NCBI GenBank assembly: GCA_007124395.1
Contig: SLFF01000262.1
Location: 1-6,257 of the forward strand
From: Thermomicrobiaceae bacterium
GTDB taxonomy: Bacteria; Chloroflexota; Chloroflexia; Thermomicrobiales; Thermomicrobiaceae
Direction: 5' to 3'
DNA: 6,257 nucleotides
In this document: piece after piece, positions 5,798 to 6,257 of the stretch
Position numbering within the stretch: position 1 is the first letter of the stretch
Layout: every line of letters begins with the position of its first letter
Program-made: the position numbers and the translations under genes
Notes under the pieces: generated by a model
Seen by the model: the letters and a program-made list of their open reading frames with translations, nothing else
Told to the model about the DNA's origin: nothing
Database searches by the model: none

Positions 5798-6257
5798 TAC
5801 GCGGTAACTCCCTTCGTCGACTTCTCGTCGGCGTGTTGTTGGATCGCTTGATTCGTTCTGGCGTCGGCCTCGGCATCAGCCACCGCCAGACTGTAGTCGG
5901 CCAGCTCGTCCTTCGCCTGCTCGATGAGCATTTTCTGATAGACCAGATAAAAGAAGAACAGCGTGAAGGCGAGCATCGACACGCTCAGGGTGTAGATCAT
6001 CGAATCCGGCATCGCCGGGCCACCGCTCTGCGTGACTATCGGTTCTGGATGAAGCGTCCGCCACCAGCGGACCGACATGTGGATGATTGGAACATCGATG
6101 AAGCCGATGATACCGACAACCGCGGCGTACCGCATCGCCCGTTCCTGGTCCGAGATATAAGCCCGGATCATGAAGTAGCCGAGATAGATGAACCAGAGAA
6201 TGAGCGTGGTGGTCAGGCGAGCATCCCACTCCCAGAAGGTCCCCCAGATCGGTCGGC
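5797..6257 (-). CDS. ccmC: CcmC heme exporter / cytochrome c biogenesis protein, 5' end outside the window
   Basis: The C-terminal 152 codons of CcmC; the gene runs in from the right edge. Reading in from the edge, RPIWGTFWEWDARLTTTL is the tryptophan-rich WWD motif that binds heme on the outer face of the membrane. A membrane span follows (LILWFIYLGYFMI), then another (YAAVVGIIGFIDVPIIH). Next is an external loop with VRWWRTLHP, whose His probably matches the conserved heme-ligating His of CcmC. A last span (MLAFTLFFFYLVY) leads to a charged tail of about 40 residues. The internal ATG at 6171 falls after the WWD motif and cannot be the real start. CcmC hands heme to CcmE during cytochrome c maturation, which implies c-type cytochromes in this organism. 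It is followed by ccmD with a one-base overlap and converges on the hydroxylase cluster, with no evident functional link to it. Confidence 0.93.
   Translation of the reverse strand, partial: RPIWGTFWEWDARLTTTLILWFIYLGYFMIRAYISDQERAMRYAAVVGIIGFIDVPIIHMSVRWWRTLHPEPIVTQSGGPAMPDSMIYTLSVSMLAFTLFFFYLVYQKMLIEQAKDELADYSLAVADAEADARTNQAIQQHADEKSTKGVTA

Noticed and set aside
5612..5851. 79-codon plus-strand frame after the large subunit
   Set aside because: It starts inside the terminator hairpin and runs antisense to ccmD and the end of ccmC, which have clear family features.

Overview
The window looks like part of a bacterial chromosome of moderately high GC (about 60% judged by eye, not computed). 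Six plus-strand genes form a molybdenum hydroxylase maturation and enzyme cluster. They meet two convergent minus-strand genes for cytochrome c biogenesis. The protein styles (CoxE-type VWA protein, split XdhC, MCD-type nucleotidyltransferase, form II CoxL, CcmC/CcmD) would fit an aerobic, respiring bacterium such as a Chloroflexota/Thermomicrobia-like lineage. That placement is an inference from general familiarity and is weak.

Left to right on the plus strand: the 3' part of a CoxE-like VWA gene (1-857, open at the left edge); a short XdhC N-terminal-domain protein (892-1209); an XdhC protein with the NAD-type Rossmann domain (1209-1982); a MocA-type NTP transferase (1990-2616); a zinc-ribbon Nudix hydrolase (2613-3149); and, after a 116-base gap, a full-length large subunit of the xanthine dehydrogenase/CO dehydrogenase family (3266-5560). 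The genes from 892 to 3149 are packed with gaps of 0-7 bases or overlaps of 1-4 bases (TAATG, ATGA), so they are almost certainly cotranscribed and partly translationally coupled. A 10-bp hairpin at 5601-5625 closes the cluster and is placed to stop transcription from both sides. On the minus strand, ccmC (5797-6257, cut at the right edge) runs into a tiny ccmD (5651-5797) through another TAATG overlap.

The plus-strand genes form one logical pathway. MocA would attach CMP to molybdopterin to give the MCD form of the cofactor. XdhC would hold the cofactor and assist its sulfuration and insertion. CoxE, normally partnered by a MoxR/CoxD ATPase that would lie off the left edge, would act in maturation of the enzyme. 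The large subunit carries the active site. That subunit has AYRGAGR where true CO dehydrogenases have AYxCSFR, so it is a form II enzyme whose substrate cannot be read from sequence; it should not be called a CO dehydrogenase. The iron-sulfur and FAD subunits it needs are not in the window.

I see no mobile element, CRISPR array, tRNA, rRNA, or evidence of a wholly new system. The points most worth a second look are the Nudix hydrolase translationally coupled to the MCD-forming enzyme, the XdhC protein split in two at its domain boundary, and the large subunit standing apart from its partner subunits. No gene-free stretch exceeds about 120 bases.
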